Assembly: GCA_025456345.1 (NCBI GenBank)
Contig: JALOKU010000031.1
Coordinates: forward strand, 1 to 58,575
DNA from: Vicinamibacterales bacterium
Lineage (GTDB): Bacteria > Acidobacteriota > Vicinamibacteria > Vicinamibacterales > JAKQTR01
Direction: 5' to 3'
Length of the DNA: 58,575 bases
This document shows positions 16,537-23,859 of this stretch, piece by piece. The notes under the pieces are model-generated. The model did no database searches. It was given only the letters and a program-made list of their open reading frames with translations, and had not been told where the DNA came from. The position numbers were made by a program, and so were the translations under genes. The first letter of the stretch is position 1; each line of letters begins with the position of its first letter.

Positions 16537-16854
16537 CTACTTCCGGGGCCCGCGGCCCTTGCCCTTCGGACCGGTGCCGTCGCAGACGCCCGTGCCGGTG
16601 CCCGCGCCGGCCGGCGCGCCGTAGCCGCTGCCGTCCTGCGGCCCGAGCCGCTTGCCGCGCTGCGCCTTGCCGCCGCCCTGCCCCTGGCGGTTGCCCGACT
16701 GAAAGGTGTCGCAGATGCCGTCGCCGTTGGCGTCGACGAAGTTCGCGCCGACTCGGGCGCCTGACGGCGGCTGCGGGGTCGTGGGCGCCTGGGCGAATGC
16801 CGCCGACGCCGAGAGGACCAGAATACCGAGTGCGAGAATCCACGTGCGCTTCAT
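16537..16854 (-). CDS. Small secreted EF-hand-like protein
   Basis: A 105-aa protein with a signal peptide (about residues 1-21, 'LSASAAFAQAPTTP') and one calcium-loop-like motif at residues 41-49, 'DANGDGICD', with Asp/Asn at the liganding positions and a Cys inside. The remainder is Gly/Lys/Arg-rich and carries a second Cys near the end ('GTGVCDGTG'). Similar small 'FVDxNGDGxCD' proteins are found near redox and iron-sulfur genes in other bacteria, but their function is unclear. It is the promoter-proximal gene of the sigma-54-controlled operon, beginning about 60 bases after the predicted transcript start. Calcium binding is predicted, not shown. Confidence 0.7.
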   Translation of the reverse strand: MKRTWILALGILVLSASAAFAQAPTTPQPPSGARVGANFVDANGDGICDTFQSGNRQGQGGGKAQRGKRLGPQDGSGYGAPAGAGTGTGVCDGTGPKGKGRGPRK

Positions 16855-16926
16855 TGCCGTTCTCCTTTTCGACCGCTGTGCCATCTATTTCGAATCCGGC
16901 CACCGTGGCCGGCTGCCCTCCACTAC

Positions 16927-16943
16927 TTCAAGGATGGTGCCAG
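16927..16943 (-). promoter_or_regulatory. Sigma-54 promoter of the EF-hand/barrel/DUF4405 operon
   Basis: On the minus strand the 17 bases read CTGGCACCATCCTTGAA. Compared with the sigma-54 consensus YTGGCACGRNNNTTGCW, the -24 GG and the -12 TTG are correct and only two positions differ (G to C in the -24 block; C to A in the -12 block). Transcription would run to the EF-hand-like gene. Confidence 0.75.
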
Positions 16944-17040
16944 GGCGACCGGGGCCTGGTGTAACCAGCTAACTAACTGGTGAGTATGAAGTTAGGTGCT
17001 TGTTGCGCGGTGAGCGGATTCGGGTGGGTAGGCCGCGTTT

Positions 17041-17077
17041 TCGACCCCCAGGTCGAGAGGATCGACCAGATGGTCGA
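17041..17077. promoter_or_regulatory. Two identical-arm dyads: likely enhancer sites for the NtrC-type regulator
   Basis: TCGACC-N4-GGTCGA occurs twice, at 17041-17056 and 17062-17077. Arms are identical and perfectly symmetric, the centres are 21 bp apart (two helix turns), and the pair lies 100-150 bp upstream of the sigma-54 promoter. This is the expected arrangement of binding sites for a bacterial enhancer-binding protein; the regulator gene follows at 17221. Confidence 0.75.
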
Positions 17078-17086
17078 AAGGAAGCG

Positions 17087-17204
17087 AGGGGAGAGGGGAT
17101 AGGGGAGAGGGGAGAGGGGAGAGGGGAGAGGGAATCAGTAGCAAGTAGCCAGTAGACAGTAGGGCGGAACGGCGTTCAGCTGAAGGGCATTTCTACTGGC
17201 TACT
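17087..17204. repeat. Purine array plus AGTAGCCAGTAG inverted repeat
   Basis: Iterations of GGGGAGA or GGGGATA run from 17087 to about 17132. They are followed by a 12-bp inverted repeat, AGTAGCCAGTAG (17144-17155) and CTACTGGCTACT (17193-17204), in a region of AGTAG/CTACT iterations that reaches the stop of the regulator gene. The stem may terminate the kinase-regulator message; the purine array resembles that at 38706. Together with 16855-17086 this fills the gap before the operon; no gene was seen in it. Confidence 0.7.
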
Positions 17205-17220
17205 GACTACTTCTTGCTGA

Positions 17221-18576
17221 CTACTTCTCGACCCCGTACTTCTTGAGCTTGTACCGCAGATGCCGCTCGCTCATGCCGAGCAGGGCGGCGGCGCGCGTCT
17301 GGACGCCGCCGGCGCGGGCGAGGGCGTCGACGATGAGCGCGCGTTCGAATTCGGAGACGCGGTCGACGAACGACGCCGGGGCATCGCGGCCTTCGCCCTT
17401 GAGCTGGCCGAGATGGATGGGGAAGTCCGCGGTCGAGAGGAGCAGGCCGCGCGCGAGCACCATCGCGCGGTGCATCAGGTTCTCGAGCTCGCGGACGTTG
17501 CCCGGATAGTCGTACTTGAGCAGCAGGTCCATCGCCTCGCGCGACACGGCCTCGACCGGCACGGGCGCCTCGCCGGCGAACCTGCGGAGGAACACGTCGA
17601 CGAGCAGCGGAATGTCCTCGCGGCGATCGCGCAGGGGCGGCAGCTCGACGCACACGACATTGAGGCGGTAGAAGAGGTCTTCGCGGAACTCGCCCGATCG
17701 GATCATCGCGGGCAGGTCGCGGTTGGTGGCGGCGATCATCCGCACGTCGACCTTGATGGTCCGCGATCCGCCCAGGCGTTCGAACGCCTGCTCCTGGAGC
17801 ACGCGCAGGAGCTTCACCTGCGTGGTCTTCGGGAGGTCGCCGATCTCGTCGAGAAAGAGCGTGCCGCCGTCGGCGAGCTCGAAGCGGCCGCGCCGCTCGC
17901 GGTCGGCGCCGGTGAACGCGCCGCGCTCGTGGCCGAACAGCTCCGATTCGATCAGCGTGTCGGGCAGCGCGCCCACGTTGACCGCCACCAGCGCGCTCTT
18001 CGCCCGCGGGCTGGCGTAGTGAATGGCGCGGGCCATCAGCTCCTTGCCCGTGCCGCTCTCGCCCCTGACGAGGATCGTGGCGCGGCTGGCCGCGGCCCGC
18101 GCCGCCGTGTTGATGGCCTCCGACATCTTCGCGTTGGCCGTCTCGAGCCCGGCCAGGCGGTACCGCGACGCGAGCTGCTCCTTGAGCAGCGCGTTCTCCG
18201 ACACGAGCGCCCGGCGCTCGAGTGTCCGCGTGACGAGCACGTCGAGCTCGTCGAGATCGATGGGCTTGGTCAGGTAGTCGGAGGCGCCGCGCTTCATGGC
18301 GTCCACGGCGCTCGCCACGGTGCCGAACGCGGTCATCACGATCACCGGCAGTTCGGGGTTGATGGCGCGCAGGCTGTCGATGAGGGTCAGCCCGTCCTTG
18401 CCGGGCATGTTGAGATCGGTCAGCACGAGATCGATCATGCGGCCCGAGACGATCTGGACCGCTTCGTCGACGCTGGCGGCGGTGACCGCCTCCAGCTGCC
18501 GCTTGCGCAGGAATCCCGCCAGCACGGTCCGCTGCGCGGCCTCATCGTCCACGACGAGTACAACACGCTCAGCCAC
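17221..18576 (-). CDS. NtrC-family sigma-54-dependent response regulator
   Basis: A 451-aa bacterial enhancer-binding protein with three domains. A receiver domain (residues 3-120) has the phosphoacceptor Asp54 in 'LVLTDLNMPGKDG' and acidic Asp10/Asp11. An AAA+ domain has Walker A 'GESGTGKE', the sigma-54 contact loop 'ERGAFTGADRERRG' and Walker B 'GGTLFLDEIGDLP'. A Fis-type helix-turn-helix closes the protein ('TRAAALLGMSERHLRYKLKK'). The start is GTG 18576 with GGAGG nine bases upstream; it overlaps the kinase stop by eight bases. It probably binds the dyads at 17041-17077 and activates the adjacent sigma-54 operon. The layout resembles ZraSR/AtoSC systems. Confidence 0.95.
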   Translation of the reverse strand: MAERVVLVVDDEAAQRTVLAGFLRKRQLEAVTAASVDEAVQIVSGRMIDLVLTDLNMPGKDGLTLIDSLRAINPELPVIVMTAFGTVASAVDAMKRGASDYLTKPIDLDELDVLVTRTLERRALVSENALLKEQLASRYRLAGLETANAKMSEAINTAARAAASRATILVRGESGTGKELMARAIHYASPRAKSALVAVNVGALPDTLIESELFGHERGAFTGADRERRGRFELADGGTLFLDEIGDLPKTTQVKLLRVLQEQAFERLGGSRTIKVDVRMIAATNRDLPAMIRSGEFREDLFYRLNVVCVELPPLRDRREDIPLLVDVFLRRFAGEAPVPVEAVSREAMDLLLKYDYPGNVRELENLMHRAMVLARGLLLSTADFPIHLGQLKGEGRDAPASFVDRVSEFERALIVDALARAGGVQTRAAALLGMSERHLRYKLKKYGVEK

Positions 18577-20440
18577 GGTCCGATGCCTCCTGGTTGGCCG
18601 GGATGCGGACGCGCATCCGCGTGCCCCCGCCCGGCGGCGAGTCCACCTCGATGCGGCCCTGGTGGGCCTCGACGATCTGGTGCGTGACGGCAAGGCCGAC
18701 GCCGGTGCCGTCGGCCTTCGTCGTGAAGTAGAGGTCGAAGATCTTCGGGAGGATGTCGGCCGGAATGCCGGGCCCCTCGTCGACCACGTCGATGACGTGA
18801 TCCGCCGCCTCGCGGCGCGCCTCGAGGCGGACGCGGCCGCCGTCGGGCGACGCGTCGATGGCGTTGCGGAGCAGGTTGTCGACGGCCTGCTTCAGCTGAT
18901 CCGGATCGAACACGGCGTCGCCGGCGCCGGTGAGATCGCGCTCGATGGTGACGCGGCGCGTGGCCGCCATCGCGCCGAGCGCCCCGGCGGCGGCCTCGAG
19001 CATCTCGCGCAGGCTGGCCGTGCGGAGCGAGAGGCGCGGCGGCCTCGCGTAGTCGAGGAACTGCTGCACGATGCGGTTGATGCGCTGCGTCTCGCCGCCG
19101 AGCACGTCGAGCAGTTCCCTGAGTTCCGCTTCGTCGCGCGCCTGCGGGGACTGGCCCGCGCCGAGGAACTCGCGGCGCAGGCGCTGGGCCGTCATGCCGA
19201 TCGCGTTGAGCGGGTTGCGCACCTCGTGCGCGACGGTCGACGCCAGCTCGCCCATCGCCGCGAGCCGGTCGCGGCGCCGCAGCGCGGCCTCGGCGGCCGC
19301 GTGCTTCTCGGAGAGGATCCCGAACTGCTGGCGCAGCACGACGAAGGCGATCATCACGATGCCGAGCGCGAGCGCCGCGGCCAGCGACAGCGTGAGGCGC
19401 GTCAGCGTGCGGCGCTCGGCCCGGCGCAGGCCCTCGAGGTTCAGGCCGAGACGAAGGACGGGACTGCCGGCCCGCGCGGCGTCCACCGGGCCGGTGAACT
19501 CCAGGACGGGCGTCGACCCCACGGCGAACTCGCCGGCGGCGAGCCCTTCGAGCGCCCGGGGGATGGGCACCGACTTGAACGCCGCCCCCGAGGGCGTGGG
19601 CGCGGCGGTGGCGGCGCCGGCGAGCGGGCCGTACGCGATGCGGTTCGTGCCGTCCTCGAGGACCACATACGCGATCTCGGGCGCGCGGGCCGCGATGTCC
19701 TGCAAGAGGTGATCGAGCGACGCGAGGCGCGAGAGCTCGGCGATCTCGCTCGCGTCGACGTTCAGCACGATGGCGCCTCCACCGGCGCGGCGGACGCCGG
19801 CCGACAGGCGCCATCCCCGATCCCAGCGCGAGCCGTGCACCTCGCTGACCGCTTCCGTCTCGGCGCCGGAGAGCAGGCGTTCCGCGATCGCGCTCATGCC
19901 GCCGGACCCTGGGCCAGGTCCGGCGCCCGCATCGGCGCCGCCTGCGCGTCCGCCCCCGGGGCCTCGGCCCTGCCCGCCGCCAGGCCCCCGGCCGAGCCCG
20001 CCGCCCGCGCCGAGCCCGCCGCCACCGCCCGCGCCGGGACCGAACCCGCGGCCTGCTCCCGGCGGGGGACCGCCTGTCCCGGCGCTGAGCTCGCGCTCAC
20101 CTGTTGGCGAGAGCACCGTGACGCGGAACAGCCGGTTCGCGCGGGCGACTTCGTCCAGCTGCGTCTCGGTGAGGCCGCCGCGCGCGTCGAGGAGGCGAAG
20201 CAGCCTCGCGTTGTCGAGCAGCCGCGCGGCGAGGGTGGCCTGCGTCTGTGTGGCCGCCGCTTCCCCCAGGCTCGCAGCCGCCGCCACGGCCTGGCGCATC
20301 GACGCCGCCTGGTCCACCAGCAGCGTCAGCAGCTCGTTCCGCGTGCTCGTGTAGTCGTACCAGCCGACGCCGAGGAGGCCGGCCGTGAGCACGAGGCTCG
20401 CGACGGCGATGCGGACGGTGGCCTGGCGTTTCTGGTCCAT
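18569..20440 (-). CDS. Sensor histidine kinase, cognate of the NtrC-type regulator
   Basis: A 623-aa membrane sensor kinase. TM1 is near residues 9-27 and TM2 near 350-370, enclosing a large periplasmic sensor domain. Within that domain, residues 121-181 are almost entirely Gly, Pro, Ala and Arg ('GPGAGGGGGLGAGGGLGRGP' type), a low-complexity insertion I do not know from characterised kinases. The HisKA box 'STVAHEVRNPLNAIGM' (His near 405) and the HATPase motifs 'NLLRNAID', 'DEGPGIP' and 'GTGVGLAVTHQIVEAH' are intact. The kinase overlaps and is co-transcribed with the regulator. The signal is unknown. Confidence 0.93.
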   Translation of the reverse strand: MDQKRQATVRIAVASLVLTAGLLGVGWYDYTSTRNELLTLLVDQAASMRQAVAAAASLGEAAATQTQATLAARLLDNARLLRLLDARGGLTETQLDEVARANRLFRVTVLSPTGERELSAGTGGPPPGAGRGFGPGAGGGGGLGAGGGLGRGPGGGQGRGPGGGRAGGADAGAGPGPGSGGMSAIAERLLSGAETEAVSEVHGSRWDRGWRLSAGVRRAGGGAIVLNVDASEIAELSRLASLDHLLQDIAARAPEIAYVVLEDGTNRIAYGPLAGAATAAPTPSGAAFKSVPIPRALEGLAAGEFAVGSTPVLEFTGPVDAARAGSPVLRLGLNLEGLRRAERRTLTRLTLSLAAALALGIVMIAFVVLRQQFGILSEKHAAAEAALRRRDRLAAMGELASTVAHEVRNPLNAIGMTAQRLRREFLGAGQSPQARDEAELRELLDVLGGETQRINRIVQQFLDYARPPRLSLRTASLREMLEAAAGALGAMAATRRVTIERDLTGAGDAVFDPDQLKQAVDNLLRNAIDASPDGGRVRLEARREAADHVIDVVDEGPGIPADILPKIFDLYFTTKADGTGVGLAVTHQIVEAHQGRIEVDSPPGGGTRMRVRIPANQEASDRG

Positions 20441-20447
20441 GCTTGGC

Positions 20448-20460
20448 GGGGACAGTCCCC
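20448..20460. repeat. GGGGACAGTCCCC palindrome
   Basis: A perfect 13-base palindrome with 6-base arms just upstream of the kinase start. This short motif recurs in many bacterial genomes as part of REP-like elements; it may also be an operator. Single copy noticed here. Confidence 0.5.
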
Positions 20461-20561
20461 CTCCCCCAGTGATTCACGTTTTCGCCGCGGAGATTCACCC
20501 GGCCAAGCCGGGCGCCTACACGATATCCCGGATGAAGGAGACAGATGTCGCCTAAAGGGGT

Positions 20562-20590
20562 GTGGCATTCAAGCTTCATGCCGATATACT
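20562..20590 (+). promoter_or_regulatory. Promoter of the coiled-coil/nitroreductase/Mrp operon
   Basis: GTGGCA (20562-20567), a 17-base spacer and TATACT (20585-20590), about 58 bases upstream of the ATG at 20648. Confidence 0.55.
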
Positions 20591-20647
20591 CTGGGGAGGG
20601 TCCTCCACCGGGCACCCCATCAGGACACGTGAGGTTGGAAGAGACGC

Positions 20648-20914
20648 ATGTCAGATAGCGGCGAGGGATTGGTCGACGCCAGCAGCAGGCTGGCCGAGCG
20701 GATGGACGAGCTCGAAGAAGAGCGCCGCCAGGCCAGAAACGGCGCAAAACGGGTGGACCCTGTGCGGGCGGGCGCCATCGAGTCGCTCCGCCTGGCGAAG
20801 GCCGACATCGGCCGCCAGCTGGCTTCGATCTCGCACGCGGCCCGGCGGCAGCAGCTCACCCTGGCGCTGGCCGAAGTGGAGCGCCGCCTCGCCGACCTCG
20901 AGCAGTCCGCCTAG
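20648..20914 (+). CDS. Small coiled-coil protein of unknown function
   Basis: An 88-aa, highly charged protein with heptad-like helical segments ('LAERMDELEEERRQARNGAK' and 'LTLALAEVERRLADLEQSA'), so it probably forms a coiled coil. No Cys, signal peptide, TM helix or enzyme motif is visible. It is preceded by a promoter at 20562 and followed after nine bases by the double nitroreductase gene, so co-transcription is likely. Because the next gene is of the SagB type, I considered a RiPP precursor, but the composition does not fit. I do not recognise the family. Confidence 0.7.
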   Translation: MSDSGEGLVDASSRLAERMDELEEERRQARNGAKRVDPVRAGAIESLRLAKADIGRQLASISHAARRQQLTLALAEVERRLADLEQSA

Positions 20915-20923
20915 GCACCTGCC

Positions 20924-22633
20924 GTGCCCGCCCGCGACCCGCTGGCAATCGTCCGCGAGTACCACGACCAGACCAAGCACCAGTTCAACCGGTTCGCGCG
21001 CTCGCTCGGCTATCTCGACTGGGCGACGCAGCCTGACCCGTTCCGGTCGTTCGATGGCTGCCGGCGCGTCGACCTCGTTGGGCCCCTGCGCGCGGCCGCG
21101 TCGTTCACGCCGGAAGGCGCCGCCTCGTGGCGCGACGTGTCCTACGACGAGCTGTTCGACCCGGCCTCTCTGCGGCCGCCCATCCCGCCCGGGCTGCCGG
21201 CCGTGTCGGTCTTCCTCCGGTACAGCCTCGGCCTGTCGGCCTGGAAGGAGGCTGGCCTCTCGCGGTGGGCGCTCCGCGTCAACCCGTCGAGCGGCAATCT
21301 GCACCCCACCGAGGGTTACATCGTCTGCGGCCCCGGCCTGGCCGGAGAAGCGGCCGGCGTCTTTCACTACGCGCCGGACGTGCACGCGCTCGACCAGCGC
21401 TGCGTGTTCGGCGCGGAGTTGTGGGCGGCCGCGTCTGCCCGGCTGCCAGAGGGCAGCTTTCTCGCCGCGCTGACCTCCGTCCACTGGCGTGAAGCGTGGA
21501 AGTACGGCGAACGCGCGTTCCGCTACTGCCAGCACGACATCGGGCACGCCGTGGCGGCCATGCGGATGGCTGCCGCGCTCATGGGATGGTCGTGCGCGAT
21601 TCTCCCCGGCTGGCCGTCGGCGCGGCTTGCCGCGCTCATGGGCGTCGATCGGGACGCCGACTTCGACGGCGCCGAGCCCGAAGAGCCGGCGTGCCTGATG
21701 CTCGTCGCGCCCGCGTCGCACGCGCGGACGGGAGACTGGCGCGGCCTTGCCGATCCCTCGCTCGCCGACGTTGCGGCACACGGCACGTGGACCGGGCGCG
21801 CCAGCAGGCTCAGTGCCGACCGCGTCCAGTGGGATGTGATTGACGCCGCAGCCGAAGCGAGCCGCGACATCGGCCGCGAGGGCGAAATGGTGGCGGTGTC
21901 GCAGCCCGCCGCCCGCGCGAACACCTTGGCGCCGCCGCGCGACACGACGATCTCCGCGGCCGCGCTGCTGCTGCAGCGGCGCAGCGCCCAGTCGATGGAC
22001 GGCGCCACGGCGATCGGCCTCGACGGCTTCGCCGCGCTGCTGCGCCGGCTGCTACCCGGCGCGGGCCCGCCCTTCGACGCGCTTCCGTGGACGCCGCGCA
22101 TTCACCTCGCCTTGTTCGTGCACCGCGTGGACGGGCTCCAGCCAGGTCTCTACGCGCTGCCGAGGACCGAGGCGGGACTGGTCGCGCTTCGCGAGGCGTT
22201 CCGTCAGGACTACGCGTGGGTGCGCCCGCCCGGCATCCCGGAAGACGTACCGCTCTTCCTGCTCGACCACGCCGACTGCCGGCGAATTGCCCGTCAACTC
22301 AGCTGCGCGCAGGACATCGCCGCCGACGGCTGCTTCAGCCTGGGCATGCTGGCCGAGTTCGACGCGGCCCTGGCCGAAGGCGGTCCCGCGGCCTACCCGC
22401 ACCTGTTCTGGGAAGCCGGCGCCATCGGCCAGTCGCTCTACCTCGAGGCCGAAGCCGCGGGCCTCCGGGGCACCGGCATCGGCTGCTTCTTCGACGATGG
22501 CGTGCACCAGTTGCTGGGAATCACGGACCACCGGCTGCAGAGCCTCTACCACTTCACCGTCGGCGGCCCCATCGACGACCCGCGCCTCACCACGCTGCCC
22601 GGCTACCCCTGGGAAGATTTCGGGTTAAGCTGA
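20924..22633 (+). CDS. Double-domain SagB/ThcOx-type nitroreductase-fold dehydrogenase
   Basis: A 569-aa protein with two nitroreductase-fold domains. The first contains 'RWALRVNPSSGNLHPTEGYI', the FMN-binding RxxPSxGxxxP block typical of SagB-type dehydrogenases, and 'YRYCQHDIGHAVAAMRMAA'-like helices ('RAFRYCQHDIGHAVAAMRMA'). The second contains 'LLLQRRSAQSMDGATAIGLD', 'HLALFVHRVDGLQPGLYAL' and 'FWEAGAIGQSLYLEAEAAGL'. The start is GTG 20924. SagB enzymes oxidise azolines in RiPP peptides, but no YcaO, leader peptide or protease is nearby, so the substrate is unknown. It is the middle gene between a coiled-coil protein and Mrp, with gaps of nine and six bases. Confidence 0.85.
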   Translation: MPARDPLAIVREYHDQTKHQFNRFARSLGYLDWATQPDPFRSFDGCRRVDLVGPLRAAASFTPEGAASWRDVSYDELFDPASLRPPIPPGLPAVSVFLRYSLGLSAWKEAGLSRWALRVNPSSGNLHPTEGYIVCGPGLAGEAAGVFHYAPDVHALDQRCVFGAELWAAASARLPEGSFLAALTSVHWREAWKYGERAFRYCQHDIGHAVAAMRMAAALMGWSCAILPGWPSARLAALMGVDRDADFDGAEPEEPACLMLVAPASHARTGDWRGLADPSLADVAAHGTWTGRASRLSADRVQWDVIDAAAEASRDIGREGEMVAVSQPAARANTLAPPRDTTISAAALLLQRRSAQSMDGATAIGLDGFAALLRRLLPGAGPPFDALPWTPRIHLALFVHRVDGLQPGLYALPRTEAGLVALREAFRQDYAWVRPPGIPEDVPLFLLDHADCRRIARQLSCAQDIAADGCFSLGMLAEFDAALAEGGPAAYPHLFWEAGAIGQSLYLEAEAAGLRGTGIGCFFDDGVHQLLGITDHRLQSLYHFTVGGPIDDPRLTTLPGYPWEDFGLS

Positions 22634-22639
22634 AAGCAT

Positions 22640-23719
22640 ATGGCACTCGAACAATCGCAGGTTCTGCAGGCGCTCACCGCAGTCAAGGATCCCGATCTCC
22701 ACAAGGACATCGTCAAGCTCGGCTTCGTGAAAGACGTCAGGATCGACGGCGGCCGGGTGTCGTTCACGATCGAGCTGACGACACCCGCCTGTCCCGTCAA
22801 GGAGCAGATGAAGGAACAGGCGCGCGCGGCGGTGATGCAGCTCGCCGGCGTGACCGGCGTCGACATCACCATGACCGCTCAGGTCCGGGCGGCCGTGTCG
22901 CCTGACGCGAGCAAGGCCCCGATTCCTGGCGTGAAGAACGTCATCGCGGTTGGCGCCGGCAAGGGCGGCGTCGGCAAGACCACCGTGGCGGTGAACCTGG
23001 CGCTGGCGCTCGCGCGCATGGGGAGCCGCGTGGGCATCATCGACGCCGACATCTACGGGCCCAACGTCCCGATCATGCTCGGCCTGCAGGGGCAGCTCGG
23101 CACCGACGGCGAGAAGATCGTCCCGCCGATGAAGTACGACCTGCAGGTGGTGTCGATGGGCTTCCTCACGTCGGACGATGCGCCGGTGATCTGGCGCGGG
23201 CCGATGCTGCACGGCGTCATCCGCCAGTTCTTCAACGACGTGCGCTGGGACAACCTCGACTACCTCGTCGTCGACCTGCCGCCCGGCACCGGCGATGTGG
23301 CGCTCAGCCTGAGCCAGACGGCCCACGTGGCGGGCGCGATCGTCGTCACCTCGCCGCAGCAGGTGGCGGTGGCCGACACGCGGCGCGCCGTGGCGATGTA
23401 CGAGAAGCTGAACATCCCGGTGCTCGGGCTCATCGAGAACATGTCGTATTTCGCGTGCCCGTCGTGCGGCCACGAGAGCGACATCTTCGGGCGCGGCGGC
23501 GGCGAGCGGCTGGCCGAAGAGCTGGGCCTCACGTTCCTCGGCGCGATTCCGATCTCCGAGCCGCTGAGGCGTGGCGGCGATACCGGCATGCCGATCATGC
23601 TGGCCGACCCGGAGTCGCTGGCCGCGCGGGCATTTGTCGCGGCGGCGGAGCGCACGGCGGCCCAGGTGTCTATTCAAAGCTTCAAGACGCCGGTCATTCC
23701 CCTGAAACCGGTCAACTAG
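22640..23719 (+). CDS. mrp: Mrp/ApbC-family iron-sulfur carrier ATPase
   Basis: A 359-aa Mrp/NBP35-family protein that carries and transfers [4Fe-4S] clusters. An N-terminal MIP18/DUF59 domain (residues 1-90, 'LTAVKDPDLHKDIVKLGFVK', 'TTPACPVKEQM') precedes a deviant Walker A 'GAGKGGVGKTTVAVNLA' (near 112), 'IIDADIYGPNVPIMLG' and the cluster-binding CxxC in 'YFACPSCGHE' (near 275). Length and order are canonical. It ends at the first base of a REP-like element. As an Fe-S carrier it could serve the DsrK-like protein, but this is no more than proximity. Confidence 0.96.
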   Translation: MALEQSQVLQALTAVKDPDLHKDIVKLGFVKDVRIDGGRVSFTIELTTPACPVKEQMKEQARAAVMQLAGVTGVDITMTAQVRAAVSPDASKAPIPGVKNVIAVGAGKGGVGKTTVAVNLALALARMGSRVGIIDADIYGPNVPIMLGLQGQLGTDGEKIVPPMKYDLQVVSMGFLTSDDAPVIWRGPMLHGVIRQFFNDVRWDNLDYLVVDLPPGTGDVALSLSQTAHVAGAIVVTSPQQVAVADTRRAVAMYEKLNIPVLGLIENMSYFACPSCGHESDIFGRGGGERLAEELGLTFLGAIPISEPLRRGGDTGMPIMLADPESLAARAFVAAAERTAAQVSIQSFKTPVIPLKPVN

Positions 23720-23768
23720 GGGTCGGGACTAATTACGATCGGGCACCGCCGACGATGACGGAATCGTG
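23719..23768. repeat. REP-like element GGGGTCGGGACTAATTACG, copy 1
   Basis: The head GGGGTCGGGACTAATTACG (19 bases) is followed 13 bases later by GACGATGACGGAATCGT, a small imperfect hairpin. The same head and hairpin occur at 40943 and 47673. It abuts the stop of mrp. Confidence 0.85.
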
Positions 23769-23809
23769 ATTTCGGCGCCGCCGAGCGCTCGTCGAGAGCT
23801 TGGAGAGCG

Positions 23810-23838
23810 TTGACACAGGCGAACCGCTCGGGTACCGT
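23810..23838 (+). promoter_or_regulatory. Promoter of the MerR/TPR gene
   Basis: A consensus TTGACA (23810-23815), a 17-base spacer and TACCGT (23833-23838). The predicted transcript start near 23845 supports a translation start downstream, at GTG 23860. Confidence 0.55.
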
Positions 23839-23859
23839 TCGCGCGGAGGTCGGCAGGGC

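Noticed and set aside
16867-16882. Alternative promoter for the EF-hand-like gene
   Set aside because: No convincing -10/-35 pair on the minus strand; the sigma-54 site fits much better.
17087-17204. CRISPR array
   Set aside because: The units are 7-base purine iterations without spacers of unique sequence, and no cas genes are present.
20648-20914. RiPP precursor for the SagB-type enzyme
   Set aside because: The 88-aa product is a charged coiled coil without Cys, Ser/Thr-rich core or leader-like motif.
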